DNA of 64,000 bases from QHXW01 sp963768075 (GCA_963768075.1 CAVYHD010000040.1:124001-188000); one strand, 5' to 3'. Shown: positions 53,230 to 62,770, numbered from the stretch's first letter. Notes: generated from the sequence alone by a model not told the origin. Numbers and translations: made by a program.

Positions 53230-54753
53230 GTGGACCATTTTGACGATCATTTTCTGAACGATAGCCCTTTGGGCATCAACTTCGACGAGGAAGCAAAATT
53301 CTTCGATCCGGAAGCTGCCCAAGAGGACTTTCTACACCCGCAACCGGTTGTCGAAGAATCGATTTACACCGACGATCCGGTACGCGTGTACCTGCGCGAA
53401 ATGGGCGCAGTTCCGCTGTTGACGCGCGAAGGGGAAGTGGACCTGGCGCGGCGGATGGAGCGCGGCAAGCTGCGCATGCAGAAGGCGATCAGCCGGTCCG
53501 CGCTGGTGCAACTGGTCGTCGTCGAACTGGCCGAGCAGTTGAGAAAAGGAACCGAGGAGCTGGACAATCTGGTGGACCTCGGAGATTTGGAAGAGGGCAC
53601 GCTGGCGGATACGCAGCGGCGCGGCCAATTGAAGCAGCTGTTCGCGGACGTGATCGTGCTGCACAAGAAGCTGCAACAGGTGGACGAAAAACTGGAGGCG
53701 ACGGCGCTGAGCAACAAGCGCGTGCGCCGGCGGCTGTGCTCGAAGTTGAACCGGGCAAAGGTAGAGACTTCGCTCGCGATCCGGCGTGTTCCGTTCCTGT
53801 TGGGCAAGTGGAAGGAATTCTCAAAAGAGATCGAGCGGGCGGTTGAGGAATTAACGCACCTGGAGCGGGAGTACCAGAAGCTGGAGACGCGCGCGGGGGT
53901 AACGGCGCAAAACCGGGCACGCGAGCTGAAGCGGGAGATCCGCAAGCGCGAAGCCACGGCCGGAGCGCCAGTGGCGGATCTCAAGCACACGCTGAACGTA
54001 ATCCGGCACGGCGAACAGGAAGCCGAACGCGCCAAAAAAGACCTGGTGGAAGCCAACCTGCGCCTGGTGGTTTCGGTGGCTAAGAAGTACGTGAACCGCG
54101 GGCTGCACCTGTTGGATCTGATTCAGGAAGGGAACATCGGCTTGATGCGCGCGGCCGATAAGTTCGAATACCGGCGCGGGTACAAGTTCTCGACCTACGC
54201 CACGTGGTGGATCCGACAGGCGATCACACGCGCGATCGCCGACCAGTCGCGGACCATCCGCATCCCCGTTCACATGAACGAGAGCATGAACAAGTTTCTG
54301 CGGGCCTCGCGGGAACTGGAAAAAGAACTGGGACGCACACCAACGAATGATGAGATCGGGAGGCGTATGGACATTCCGGTCGAGAAAGTACAGAAGTTGA
54401 AGACGATTTCGCGGGATCCGGTATCGCTCGAAACTCCGGTGGGCCGCGATGGCGAATCGGCGCTGGGCGATCTGATCGAAGACCGCTGGGTGGGGTCACC
54501 GGTGGACGCGGTGATCGAAGGCAACGTGCGCGACGAAACGGCGGGCATCCTGAAGACGCTCTCGCCGAAAGAAGAGAAGGTCATCCGGCTGCGGTTCGGC
54601 ATCGGCTGCGAACGCGAGCACACGCTCGAAGAGATCGGGCAGGAATTCGACGTCACGCGCGAGCGTATCCGGCAGATCGAAGCCAAAGCGCTGCGGCAAC
54701 TTCGCGCACCTGAGCGGGCCCGGCGGCTGCGAGCCTTGATGGCCGCGCGATAA
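53230..54753 (+). CDS. rpoD: Primary RNA polymerase sigma factor (RpoD)
   Basis: A 507-residue group 1 sigma factor. Region 1.2 is DDPVRVYLREMGAVPLLTREGEVDLARRME. A charged non-conserved region (about 100-250) follows. Region 2 has EANLRLVVSVAKKYVNRGLHLLDLIQEGNIGLMRAADKFEYRRGYKFSTYATWWIRQAITRAI, region 3 EKELGRTPTNDEI, and region 4 VIRLRFGIG...HTLEEIGQEFDVTRERIRQIEAKALRQLR. Region 1.1 is reduced to a short acidic N-terminus. The start is GTG 53230. The gene ends at a strong terminator. Confidence 0.97.
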   Translation: MDHFDDHFLNDSPLGINFDEEAKFFDPEAAQEDFLHPQPVVEESIYTDDPVRVYLREMGAVPLLTREGEVDLARRMERGKLRMQKAISRSALVQLVVVELAEQLRKGTEELDNLVDLGDLEEGTLADTQRRGQLKQLFADVIVLHKKLQQVDEKLEATALSNKRVRRRLCSKLNRAKVETSLAIRRVPFLLGKWKEFSKEIERAVEELTHLEREYQKLETRAGVTAQNRARELKREIRKREATAGAPVADLKHTLNVIRHGEQEAERAKKDLVEANLRLVVSVAKKYVNRGLHLLDLIQEGNIGLMRAADKFEYRRGYKFSTYATWWIRQAITRAIADQSRTIRIPVHMNESMNKFLRASRELEKELGRTPTNDEIGRRMDIPVEKVQKLKTISRDPVSLETPVGRDGESALGDLIEDRWVGSPVDAVIEGNVRDETAGILKTLSPKEEKVIRLRFGIGCEREHTLEEIGQEFDVTRERIRQIEAKALRQLRAPERARRLRALMAAR

Positions 54754-54771
54754 GGCTTTTCCACAATCCAG

Positions 54772-54812
54772 ACCGCGGGAGCAACATATGCTCCTGCGGT
54801 TTTTTTCTTTTT
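54772..54812 (+). terminator. Intrinsic terminator of rpoD
   Basis: Stem ACCGCGGGAGCA/TGCTCCTGCGGT (54772-54783 and 54789-54800, one mismatch) with an ACATA loop, followed by a T-rich run to 54812. Confidence 0.92.
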
Positions 54813-54905
54813 GGGCGATACTTTCCTCGCTCGCCAGTACTTTCCCCCTTTTTCCCGTAGTGTCTTTCCGCTAGGATAGTTTGAACCCACAAGGGAGGGG
54901 TGCCT

Positions 54906-56858
54906 ATGTGGATAAGAAGCGTCGCGCTGTTGGCGCTGGTTTCGGCAGCGTTGGCCGCCGGAACGTCGAGTGATGATTTCTACGCGGCGATTCGCGCTAA
55001 CGACCTGGCCAAGCTGAAGGTTCTGATCGGCAGCGGGTCCGATGTCAATATCAAAGACCGGCATGGCGCTACGCCGCTAATGTACTCGGCGGCCGTGGGA
55101 AGCCTGGATGCCATGAAGATGCTGCTGGCCGCGGGCGCGGACGCGAAAGTGAAGAATGCATTCGACGCGACGGCACTGATGTGGTGCGCCGCCAACTTCG
55201 ATAAAGTTCGCTTGCTGGTGGAGGCCGGAGCGGACGTGAATGCGCGGTCGAAGCAGGACAGGACGCCGCTGCTGATTGCGGCCTCCAACGCGGGATCGAT
55301 CGATATCGTCCGTTTCCTGATCGCGAAGGGCGCCGCCACAAAAGGCACCGAACATGGGATGACGCCTTTACTGGCTTCGGCGAATGCGAACGATCTTGAG
55401 ATGGTGCGGCTATTTGTCGAGAAGGGTGTGGACGTGAACGGCGCGACGAAAGGGGGCTCCACGCCATTGCAATCCGCGGCCAGCGCGGGAAACCTGGCGA
55501 TGGTGAAGTTACTGCTGGCCAAGGGCGCCGATGTAAACGCCGCCACTACCGACGGAGGAAAAGTTCGCAAGGGGCCCATCGCGCTGAATCATCTGACGCC
55601 GCTGATCCTTGCCGCGCCGTATGGTACGCCGGAGCTGTTGAGGACCCTGATCGACGCCGGGGCGCAGGTGAATGCCAAGGATATCCGCGAGATGACGCCG
55701 TTGATGCTGGCGGTTTCGTCCGAGACGCAGAATCCGGACGTCGTGCGGCTGTTGCTCGAAAAGGGGGCTGAAGTCAAGGCGAAGAGCAATGCTGGTGAGA
55801 CGGCGTTGGATTGGGCGAAGAAGTTTGGCAATCCGGAGGTGATCGGGTTGTTGCAGAAGGCCGGAGCCGGGGGAGCGCAGAGCGGGGAAACGGTGGGCGC
55901 GGGAACATCCCCGGCGCCTGACGCGAAAACGGCCATCGAGAAAAGCGTCGCGCTGTTGCAGCGCACGTCCAACCAGTTCTTCACGGAGACCGGCTGCGTC
56001 GGTTGCCATCACCAGAATTTCACGGCGATGGCGGTGACGGCGGCGCGAAGGGCGGGTGTACACGTCGACGATGCCGCGGCGGAGGAGCAGTTGAAGGTAG
56101 TGAAGACGCAATGGATGTCGTTCCAGGGCGGGCTGCTGGAAAGGGTGGATCCGCCCGGCGCGTCAGACACGCTGACCTATTCCCTTCTGGGCCTCGCGGC
56201 GGCCGGACATCCTGCCGATGCGACAACCGACGCCATGATCGTGAACCTCGCGTGGGAGCAGACCCCGGAAGGGTCCTGGTGCTATGGCGGCATTGCGCGG
56301 TCGCCCATTTCGGAAGGCTGTATTGCGCGTGCTGCGCTGGGGATTCGAATGATGCAAGTCTACGGGCCCGCGGGGCTGAAGGCTGAGTTCGACAAACGCG
56401 TGGCGCGGGCGCGCGATTATTTGCTGGAATCGAAACCGAAGACGACCGATGACCGCATCGCGATGGTGCTGGGGTTGAAGTGGGCCGGAGTGGGCGAGGG
56501 GAAGGTTGAGGCGGCGGCGCGCGACCTCCTCGAAGTGCAACGGGCGGACGGTGGATGGGCCGGGAATGGATATCTGGAAAGTGATGCGTATTCGACCGGG
56601 CACGCGCTTTACGCTTTGCAGGAATCGGGTGCGTCGAATCCGCGGGATGCCGTGTACCAGCGCGGAGTAGCGTATCTTCTCAAGTCGCAGCGGCAGGACG
56701 GGTCATGGCATGTGAAGAGCCGCGCGGTGAAGTTCCAGCCATACTTCCAGAGCGGATTCCCATACGATCACGACCAGTGGATTTCGACCGCCGGCACGGC
56801 GTGGGCGACAGTGGCCCTGGCAAACGGAGTCGAGGCGGCGGAGCGCGCGTCGAGGTAG
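54906..56858 (+). CDS. Exported ankyrin-repeat/CxxCH/terpenoid-toroid fusion protein
   Basis: About 650 residues from ATG 54906, which follows AGGGAGGGG. A signal peptide (ALLALVSAALAAG) leads into eight or nine ankyrin repeats (about 25-310; LLAAGADAKVKNAFDATALMWC and similar). A CVGCHH motif near 362-367 could bind heme c. The last 280 residues resemble a prenyltransferase/squalene-cyclase alpha-toroid (VQRADGGWAGNGYLESDAYSTGHALYAL, LLKSQRQDGSWHVKSRA). The role is not known; periplasmic binding or electron transfer is possible. The gene is convergent with dinB-like gene at 2 bp distance. Confidence 0.8.
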   Translation: MWIRSVALLALVSAALAAGTSSDDFYAAIRANDLAKLKVLIGSGSDVNIKDRHGATPLMYSAAVGSLDAMKMLLAAGADAKVKNAFDATALMWCAANFDKVRLLVEAGADVNARSKQDRTPLLIAASNAGSIDIVRFLIAKGAATKGTEHGMTPLLASANANDLEMVRLFVEKGVDVNGATKGGSTPLQSAASAGNLAMVKLLLAKGADVNAATTDGGKVRKGPIALNHLTPLILAAPYGTPELLRTLIDAGAQVNAKDIREMTPLMLAVSSETQNPDVVRLLLEKGAEVKAKSNAGETALDWAKKFGNPEVIGLLQKAGAGGAQSGETVGAGTSPAPDAKTAIEKSVALLQRTSNQFFTETGCVGCHHQNFTAMAVTAARRAGVHVDDAAAEEQLKVVKTQWMSFQGGLLERVDPPGASDTLTYSLLGLAAAGHPADATTDAMIVNLAWEQTPEGSWCYGGIARSPISEGCIARAALGIRMMQVYGPAGLKAEFDKRVARARDYLLESKPKTTDDRIAMVLGLKWAGVGEGKVEAAARDLLEVQRADGGWAGNGYLESDAYSTGHALYALQESGASNPRDAVYQRGVAYLLKSQRQDGSWHVKSRAVKFQPYFQSGFPYDHDQWISTAGTAWATVALANGVEAAERASR

Positions 56859-56860
56859 AG

Positions 56861-57391
56861 TCACTGCTTGGCGGCCTTCGACCACGGCGGGACGATGCCG
56901 TTCATGCGGGCGTAGGCAACCAACTGGCCCATGTGCTCGTTGCCGTGGATGATGATGCGGAGGTACACGCTGTCGACAGTGGCGTGTTGGTTGTCGACCT
57001 TCACTATGCGCCGCAGATCGGCTGGCTTCACCGCGGCGTGAGCCGTTTTGACCGCTTCGAGTGAGCGCTTTAACCAGGCGATGACTTCGGCCTTCGCGGT
57101 CACGGTCTTCTCCATGTCGTCCGACTTGATGTCAGCGGGCATCGGCACGCCTGTAGCACTCAGCAGTTCGAAGTTAGTGAGCGCGATGTGCATGTAGACT
57201 TCGCTCACTGAGCGCACGCCTTCGGCCGGGCGCCAGGTGAACTTCTCGGCCGGAATGGCCTCGGCGAGCATGATGAGTTGCCGGGAAACGTGGACCCACT
57301 CACCGCCAAAACCTTGCCACATACCTTCGCGAGTATTCTGGGCGTGCAAGGCGGCGGTGCTGAGAGCAAGGCAGAGTACGAGCGTTTTCAT
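56861..57391 (-). CDS. Exported DinB-family protein
   Basis: A 176-residue protein with a signal peptide (TLVLCLALSTAALHA) and the DinB four-helix bundle. Metal-binding His are seen in EVYMHIALTNFE and IIIHGNEHMGQLVAYARMNG. The family includes thiol-dependent metal enzymes, but secreted members are uncharacterised. Its length is typical. It stands alone, between convergent and same-strand genes. Confidence 0.85.
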   Translation of the reverse strand: MKTLVLCLALSTAALHAQNTREGMWQGFGGEWVHVSRQLIMLAEAIPAEKFTWRPAEGVRSVSEVYMHIALTNFELLSATGVPMPADIKSDDMEKTVTAKAEVIAWLKRSLEAVKTAHAAVKPADLRRIVKVDNQHATVDSVYLRIIIHGNEHMGQLVAYARMNGIVPPWSKAAKQ

Positions 57392-57454
57392 AGTTGTCTC
57401 CTGAATGGCGTTGGACGGGCGCTAATGGTTTAAGGTAGCGCGGATGGGTCTAAT

Positions 57455-58378
57455 TTAAGCGATGTGAAACTCCCCACCGATGTGGGAGAGGCCTACGCGA
57501 TCCGTGTGCTGACCGGCGGCCTGGTAGAAGCGCTCGATGGGCTCGGTGAAGGGCTCGCGGCTGAGCTGAAAAGTCTGGTGGTGAACGGGGATGAAGAATT
57601 CCGCTCCGGCGTCGTTCCCCATGCGCCAGGCTTGTTCCGGAGTGCAGTGATAGTAGATCCACGGATTGTATGCGCCGATGGGCATGATGGCGAGATCGAT
57701 GGGCTTGGCCGTGCGCAGCGCGCGGAAGGCGGCGGTATCGGCTGTATCGCCGCCGAATAGAACGCGATAGCGGCCGGCTTCGATCAGGTAGCCGTTGTAG
57801 CCGCGATAGGTGTCGGTGCGCATGCGAGCGCCCCAGTGCTTCACCTCGACGGCGCGAATGGTGAGCGCCCCGGCGCGCGCGGTTTGGCCCCAGCCGATTT
57901 CCTGGACGCTCAGGTAGCGATTGACGCGCAGCAGGTCCGAGGTTTTCGTGGCGGTGATGACGGGCACCTGCGGATGTTCTAGCGCGCGGAGGCTGGGCAA
58001 ATCGAAGTGATCCATGTGGGCGTGGGAAAGGAGAATGAGATCGGGGCGCGGGATCTGTGTTTCGGCAAGCGCGGGCGCGGTGAGCCGCTTGAGGCCGAGC
58101 GTGAATAGTCCGAGGTCGATACCGATGCGATCGCTGAAGACGGGATCGGTCAGGATGGTGGTGCCCTCGATCTTCAGCAGAAGGGTGCTGTGGCCGAGCC
58201 AGGCGGCGTGGAGACCCGTATCGGGCCAGCGCCGGGGATCGGGATGCTCGGAAGGGTTGAGAATGGGCCGCTGGATCTCCCGCGCGTATTGCTGCCAGAA
58301 GGCGGGAGCAGAACGGTAGAGCAATGTTCCTGCGCCTGCAACGCCAATGGCGCTGCCGATCAAGGTGCGTCGAAGCAT
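57455..58378 (-). CDS. MBL-fold metallohydrolase (NAPE-PLD/UlaG-like)
   Basis: About 307 residues from ATG 58378. A hydrophobic N-terminal segment (LIGSAIGVAGAGTLLY) may anchor it. The domain reads HAAWLGHSTLLLKIEGTTILTDPVFSDR, then the zinc motif SHAHMDHFDLPSL (HxHxDH), FGGDTADT, and IPVHHQTF. This is the pattern of bacterial homologues of phospholipase D of the NAPE type and of UlaG. Substrate unknown. The upstream frame is open into the neighbour, but conservation begins at this ATG. Confidence 0.85.
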   Translation of the reverse strand: MLRRTLIGSAIGVAGAGTLLYRSAPAFWQQYAREIQRPILNPSEHPDPRRWPDTGLHAAWLGHSTLLLKIEGTTILTDPVFSDRIGIDLGLFTLGLKRLTAPALAETQIPRPDLILLSHAHMDHFDLPSLRALEHPQVPVITATKTSDLLRVNRYLSVQEIGWGQTARAGALTIRAVEVKHWGARMRTDTYRGYNGYLIEAGRYRVLFGGDTADTAAFRALRTAKPIDLAIMPIGAYNPWIYYHCTPEQAWRMGNDAGAEFFIPVHHQTFQLSREPFTEPIERFYQAAGQHTDRVGLSHIGGEFHIA

Positions 58379-58424
58379 CTGGTGATAAGATGCCGGGCGC
58401 GGGCGCTCGGTTGCAAAGTGCCGG

Positions 58425-58913
58425 CTAGACGGCTGGTGGGCGGTTTTGTTCGCCGCGGTAGTAGATGAGATAGGCGAGGCCAACGCCCATGGGAATCAGG
58501 CCGATAAGGGCGATGCCTTCCGGCATCTCTCTGCGCACTCCATTTTTACTTTCGCTCAAATACTGCTTGATCTCATCCTCCGGCGCCCCATGACTGCGTA
58601 GGTTCTGTGCGCGCCAGAGCCGGTCTTCAAGGGTTTCCGGGCGGCTCCCGATACTGAGAGAAAGACCCAGCAGGAACGTGCTAAGGCCCAGACCTGTAAA
58701 CAGCCAGACGAGCCCGCGAAGCAGATAAATGCGGGGGCTCCAGGGAGCGGGCGCACGTTCGGCGGGTTCCATGGGAAGCTCAGCGCCTTTTTCGATGGCG
58801 GCCATCCGTTCCTTGTGCTTTAACTCCTGGTGCGCGTAGCGAATATGGAGCGACCATATGATGATGCCGGTGGCTGCCAGCAACATAGTTAAGATCAGTG
58901 TTTCGGGGCCCAT
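58425..58913 (-). CDS. DUF6249-like membrane protein
   Basis: A 162-residue membrane protein: helix 1 (ILTMLLAATGIIIWSLHIRYAHQ), a HQELKHKERMAAIEKGAELP segment, helix 2-3 (RGLVWLFTGLGLSTFLLGLSLSIG) and helix 4 (IALIGLIPMGVGLAYLIYY). The KERMAAIEKG motif is typical of DUF6249 proteins beside ECF sigma genes. It is divergent from the sigma/anti-sigma pair at 59039 across 125 bp and is probably under its control. Confidence 0.75.
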   Translation of the reverse strand: MGPETLILTMLLAATGIIIWSLHIRYAHQELKHKERMAAIEKGAELPMEPAERAPAPWSPRIYLLRGLVWLFTGLGLSTFLLGLSLSIGSRPETLEDRLWRAQNLRSHGAPEDEIKQYLSESKNGVRREMPEGIALIGLIPMGVGLAYLIYYRGEQNRPPAV

Positions 58914-59038
58914 GGTAATTTCTCCTTCTGGCGTTGAGACTTGCGGACGAAGGACGAATGTTTCAAGGAGTGATGAAACATTTCGGGGCAGGCACGAGGT
59001 CTAAACGAGCGATGGTGTACCCTCGCTGCTGAGATGGC

Positions 59039-59572
59039 ATGGAACAGGAGATACGGGCATGCCTCGATCAAAAGCGCTATCAGGATGCTTTCGACCGGCT
59101 GTTACCGGAATTTCAGAACAAGGTGTTCCGGCTGGCTTTGGCGATGCTGGCGGACTCGTCGCTGGCCGAGGATATCGCGCAGGAGGTTTTCGTGCGCATC
59201 TGGAAGGCGCTGCCGGGATTTCGCGGCCAGTCGTCGCTCTCGACCTGGATTTACGCGATTACGCGCAATGCGTGCTTGACGGCGCTGAAGGCGGGATCCA
59301 CAAAGAGAGAGAGTTCGCTCGAAGAGCCAAGCGTGGCGCGTGCGGCGGAGAAGAGCGGCATCGAACCTTCCACGCATGCGGAGATCGATGTGTTGCGGCA
59401 TCTCCAGGAACTGCCGGAGAAATATCAGCAGGTGCTGCGGCTTTACTATCTGGAGGAGAAGTCGTACGAAGAAGTGTCACGGCTGCTCGAGTGGCCCATG
59501 GGAACGGTGAAGACTTACCTGCATCGCGCCCGCAAGGAACTCGCGGAAGCTGTGCGGAGTAAGATGGGATAG
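59039..59572 (+). CDS. ECF sigma factor
   Basis: A 177-residue sigma-70 family member. Region 2 reads NKVFRLALAMLADSSLAEDIAQEVFVRIWKALPGFRGQSSLSTWIYAITRNACLTALK. Region 4 reads LPEKYQQVLRLYYLEEKSYEEVSRLLEWPMGTVKTYLHRARKEL. The next gene encodes a zinc-finger anti-sigma factor, 46 bp on. The divergent DUF6249-like gene is a frequent companion of such pairs. Confidence 0.93.
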   Translation: MEQEIRACLDQKRYQDAFDRLLPEFQNKVFRLALAMLADSSLAEDIAQEVFVRIWKALPGFRGQSSLSTWIYAITRNACLTALKAGSTKRESSLEEPSVARAAEKSGIEPSTHAEIDVLRHLQELPEKYQQVLRLYYLEEKSYEEVSRLLEWPMGTVKTYLHRARKELAEAVRSKMG

Positions 59573-59618
59573 GCGAAGGCAAAAGACAAGAGAGGGAAGG
59601 CAAAGGGCAATAGTTAAG

Positions 59619-60050
59619 ATGGGCTGTGCGGAGTTCCAGGAGCTGCTGCTTGAGTACGGTGAGCTTTCGGGGGATGGGCGCGCCCCCGTTGATGCTCACG
59701 TTGGGCAATGCGCTGGCTGCCGGGAATTTCTGCAGGCGCTCGATGCAGTGGATGCTCAGCTGGGGGCTCAGTTTGGGGGGCGTGAAACATCGGCGGGGTT
59801 TGCGCCCGCGGTGCGGCGGCGCGTGAATCGAGAGGCTGCCGTGCGGCGGCCGTCGTTGGTGCCTGAGGTACTGGACTTTGTAGGTTGGATTGCTATTGTT
59901 GCGCTTATCGGGGTGCTGGCCTGGTGGGTCAGTCCTCTCATTCCGGTTTCGAGCACGCTCGCTCTCAACGCGGCGCTGGATGCCGGCGGCGCCTTTGTGA
60001 TGGTCGCGTTCGTGATCGGGCTACGTTCTCTCGCGGATTTGAAACATTAG
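59619..60050 (+). CDS. Zinc-finger anti-sigma factor, membrane-bound
   Basis: A 143-residue protein starting MGCAEFQELLLEYGELSGDGRAPVDAHVGQCAGCREFL, with HxxxCxxC as H27, C31, C34. Two membrane helices follow (about 87-106 and 118-136). It should bind the sigma factor encoded just upstream. The protein is short, with almost no extracytoplasmic domain. Confidence 0.82.
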   Translation: MGCAEFQELLLEYGELSGDGRAPVDAHVGQCAGCREFLQALDAVDAQLGAQFGGRETSAGFAPAVRRRVNREAAVRRPSLVPEVLDFVGWIAIVALIGVLAWWVSPLIPVSSTLALNAALDAGGAFVMVAFVIGLRSLADLKH

Positions 60051-60108
60051 CCGGATTGGGGCGACGCCGCTACTGTGCTATGTTCGATAGTTCCGATCAA
60101 ACAACAGC

Positions 60109-61119
60109 ATGATCCTATCTTCTAAAGCGCCGTGCCGCGTTGACATGGCGGGCGGCACCATCGATATCTGGCCTCTGTATCTGTTCCACGCAGGCGCGGT
60201 CACGGTCAACTTCGCGGTGGACCGGTATGCCAGCTGCCGGCTGGCCACGCGGGACGATCGCAAGATCGTACTACGTTCGAAGGACCTTCACGGGGAAGAA
60301 ACGTTTGATTCGTTGGATGCGTTACGAACCGCGAAGAAATACCGGCTGCCGCTGCTGGCATTTCTGGTGAAATACTTCGCGCCGGAAACGGGCATCGAAC
60401 TCGCCACGGATTCCGAAGCTCCGGCGGGCGCAGGCATAGCCGGATCTTCGACTCTCATCGTCGCCGTTTCATCGGCACTCAACCGCTTGACCGGCGCGGG
60501 CCACAAGATCGAAAAGCTGCGGGAGATTTCGCAGAACATCGAGGCGCAGATTATCCGCGTGCCTACAGGCTCACAGGACTACTACCCGGCCATGTACGGC
60601 GGCGTTAGCGCGATCGAGTTAGGCGAGGTGGGCGTCGTGCGCAAGGCCCTGGCCGTCGATCTCGAGGATCTGAACGAGCGCATCGTGCTGGCGTATACCG
60701 GCGAGCCGCGGAATTCCGGAATCAACAACTGGGAAGTCATGAAGGCGCACATCGACGGCGATCGCGCGGTCCACCGGAACTTCGATCACATCGCGGCGAT
60801 TGCCGCTGCGATGCGGCATGCACTCGAGCGCGGCGATTGGAAAGAGACGGCCCGCCTGCTGCGCGACGAGTGGGCGAATCGCAAGAAGAACGCGCCGGGC
60901 ATTACCACGCCGCTTATCGACCGGCTGGTGGAGGTGACGCGGCGCGCCGGAGCCGTTGGCGCGAAGGTCTGCGGCGCTGGCGGCGGGGGCTGCGTTTTCT
61001 TTCTGGTGGAGCGCGGCGCGAAGGAACGGGTCACCAGCGCAATCGCGGCCCAAGGGGCGACCGTGCTGCCAGTGCGCGTAGCGCCGCAGGGTGTGCGCAT
61101 CCGCGCGGCCGCCGACTGA
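60109..61119 (+). CDS. GHMP-family sugar kinase
   Basis: A 336-residue small-molecule kinase. The opening SSKAPCRVDMAGGTIDIWP resembles sugar-kinase motif 1. The ATP loop reads SEAPAGAGIAGSSTLIVAVSSAL, and motif 3 is KVCGAGGGGCVFFLV. Best match by eye is with heptose-phosphate or fucose/galactose-type kinases, but the acceptor cannot be set from sequence. It lies 2 bp before the CPBP protease gene, and both probably share a transcript. Confidence 0.85.
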   Translation: MILSSKAPCRVDMAGGTIDIWPLYLFHAGAVTVNFAVDRYASCRLATRDDRKIVLRSKDLHGEETFDSLDALRTAKKYRLPLLAFLVKYFAPETGIELATDSEAPAGAGIAGSSTLIVAVSSALNRLTGAGHKIEKLREISQNIEAQIIRVPTGSQDYYPAMYGGVSAIELGEVGVVRKALAVDLEDLNERIVLAYTGEPRNSGINNWEVMKAHIDGDRAVHRNFDHIAAIAAAMRHALERGDWKETARLLRDEWANRKKNAPGITTPLIDRLVEVTRRAGAVGAKVCGAGGGGCVFFLVERGAKERVTSAIAAQGATVLPVRVAPQGVRIRAAAD

Positions 61120-61121
61120 AG

Positions 61122-61970
61122 ATGCCCGCGCACGCGGATCCGCTGCGAGTCTGGCTGCAAATTGGGCTCTACATCTTCTTTTACGTGCTATTTCTGTCGC
61201 TGTTCGCCCTAAGCGGATTGGCTGTACTGCTGGGGATGTTTGCGGGCGCGGCACTGGGCGTGTTTGTTTCCGCGGTGGCCACTAACATTATCACGCTGCG
61301 CATCTACGAGGGTAGAAGGCTGGCGGATATCGGCTTCCACTGGAATCGGACTTCGGCACACAATCTGGTCTGGGGACTCGCCGGAGGAATCGCATCGGCG
61401 GTAGTCGTGTTGGCCGGCCCCCTCGCGACTCACGCGGCCAGCTTGCTGCCGGGCGGCATGGAGGCTCACTGGCGCACCTTTGTGTGGGTCTTCCTCATAC
61501 TGGTGTTCGGCGCGGCGGGTGAGGAAGTGCTGTTCCGCGGGTACGGCTTTCAAGTGCTTCTTCGGAGCACGGGACCGTACTCGACGATTTTGCCCGTTGG
61601 CGTGCTGTTTGGTCTGTTGCACGCCTTTAACCCCCATCCCTCGTACTTGAGTGTGGCCAACACCGCCGGATTCGGCGTGCTTTTCGGGTACGCGTTTCTG
61701 CGCAGCCGCGACCTCTGGCTTCCGTTCGGTTTACATTTCGGATGGAACTTTACATTACCTCTCTTCGGCGCAACCGTGAGCGGGATTAAAATAGGAGTCA
61801 CGGGTTACGAGATGCACTGGAACGCCGGGACTTTGTGGAGTGGCGGTGAATATGGACCCGAGGCGAGCCTTTTGTGCTCCGGCGTTCTCGTGGCGTTATT
61901 CGCCTTTTTGTGGAAAGCGCCCATCCGGCCGCAACGGAATCTGCTGCTCGACGAACCCGTGGAGAAATAG
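61122..61970 (+). CDS. CPBP-family intramembrane protease
   Basis: A 282-residue polytopic protein of the CAAX-protease/bacteriocin-processing (Abi, CPBP) family. Motif 1 is GEEVLFRGYGF (EExxxR), motif 2 FGLLHAFNP, motif 3 LHFGWNF, giving the Glu/His/Asn active site. About eight helices. Such proteins cleave prenylated or membrane substrates, but bacterial substrates are mostly unknown. ATG 61122 follows the kinase stop directly. A hypothetical gene starts 2 bp after it. Confidence 0.88.
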   Translation: MPAHADPLRVWLQIGLYIFFYVLFLSLFALSGLAVLLGMFAGAALGVFVSAVATNIITLRIYEGRRLADIGFHWNRTSAHNLVWGLAGGIASAVVVLAGPLATHAASLLPGGMEAHWRTFVWVFLILVFGAAGEEVLFRGYGFQVLLRSTGPYSTILPVGVLFGLLHAFNPHPSYLSVANTAGFGVLFGYAFLRSRDLWLPFGLHFGWNFTLPLFGATVSGIKIGVTGYEMHWNAGTLWSGGEYGPEASLLCSGVLVALFAFLWKAPIRPQRNLLLDEPVEK

Positions 61971-61971
61971 T

Positions 61972-62769
61972 ATGCGTCCCCTGGGGGCAGCGGCGCTGGG
62001 ATTGATCATGGCGGCGCTGCTGGTTCCGCTCCGCGGCAGTGACAAGCTCACCTTTGATGAGCGAGTGGAGTTGGTGCGCAGCCTGACGTCTGAGTACGCC
62101 ACCGCCAAGGCGTTCCTTCCGCGATCCAAGAAGCCCCTGGAAATCGAGTCCACCGGAGCATACGACAAAAAGAAGTGGGACGCCATCGCGAAGGAGATGG
62201 GCCCGGCGGCGCGAACCGGCGAACAAGTGCAGATCACCAAAGTCACGCTCGAAGACGACAGGATCCTGCTCGAGATTAACGGCGGGCTCAAAAGTGGCCG
62301 GCACTGGTATGACCGTGTCCAGGTCGGCGGCGGCATGGGGACGGCCCCGGTGTCAAATGGCGGACATCCGACCGCGGGCACCGTAATCGAACTTCTCTAT
62401 CACAAGCCTCTGGCCAATCTGACATCGGCGGATGTAAAAAAATCTTTGACGCCGCTGTTTGACTTCGAAAAGCACTCTGCCACTCAGCTCTACGCGGAGA
62501 CTCTGCCGCCGACCGTACAGAAGGCCATCGCCGACAAGCGCGTTCTGGAAGGAATGGACCGCGAGCAGGTTTTGATGGCGGTGGGCCGCCCGGAGCACAA
62601 ATCGCGCGAGACAAACAAAGACGGGCTGGAGATTGAAGACTGGGTGTACGGCACTCCGCCCGGCAAGATCGTCTTCGTCACGTTCAACGGCAACAAGGTA
62701 ATCAAGGTAAAAGAAGAGTACGCCGGGCTCGGCTCAGAAGCCGCGGGGCCGGAGCCCACGCCGCAATAG
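61972..62769 (+). CDS. Exported protein with SmpA/BamE-like C-terminus
   Basis: A 265-residue protein with a signal peptide (ALGLIMAALLVPLRG). No named domain covers the first 190 residues (DKLTFDERVELVRSLTSEYATAKAFLP). The end, LEGMDREQVLMAVGRPEHKSRETNKDGLEIEDWVYG, has the G-M-....V....G.P pattern of SmpA/OmlA-like outer-membrane assembly proteins. Last gene of the kinase-CPBP group, ending 2 bp before the convergent LamG gene. Confidence 0.65.
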   Translation: MRPLGAAALGLIMAALLVPLRGSDKLTFDERVELVRSLTSEYATAKAFLPRSKKPLEIESTGAYDKKKWDAIAKEMGPAARTGEQVQITKVTLEDDRILLEINGGLKSGRHWYDRVQVGGGMGTAPVSNGGHPTAGTVIELLYHKPLANLTSADVKKSLTPLFDFEKHSATQLYAETLPPTVQKAIADKRVLEGMDREQVLMAVGRPEHKSRETNKDGLEIEDWVYGTPPGKIVFVTFNGNKVIKVKEEYAGLGSEAAGPEPTPQ

Positions 62770-62770
62770 C

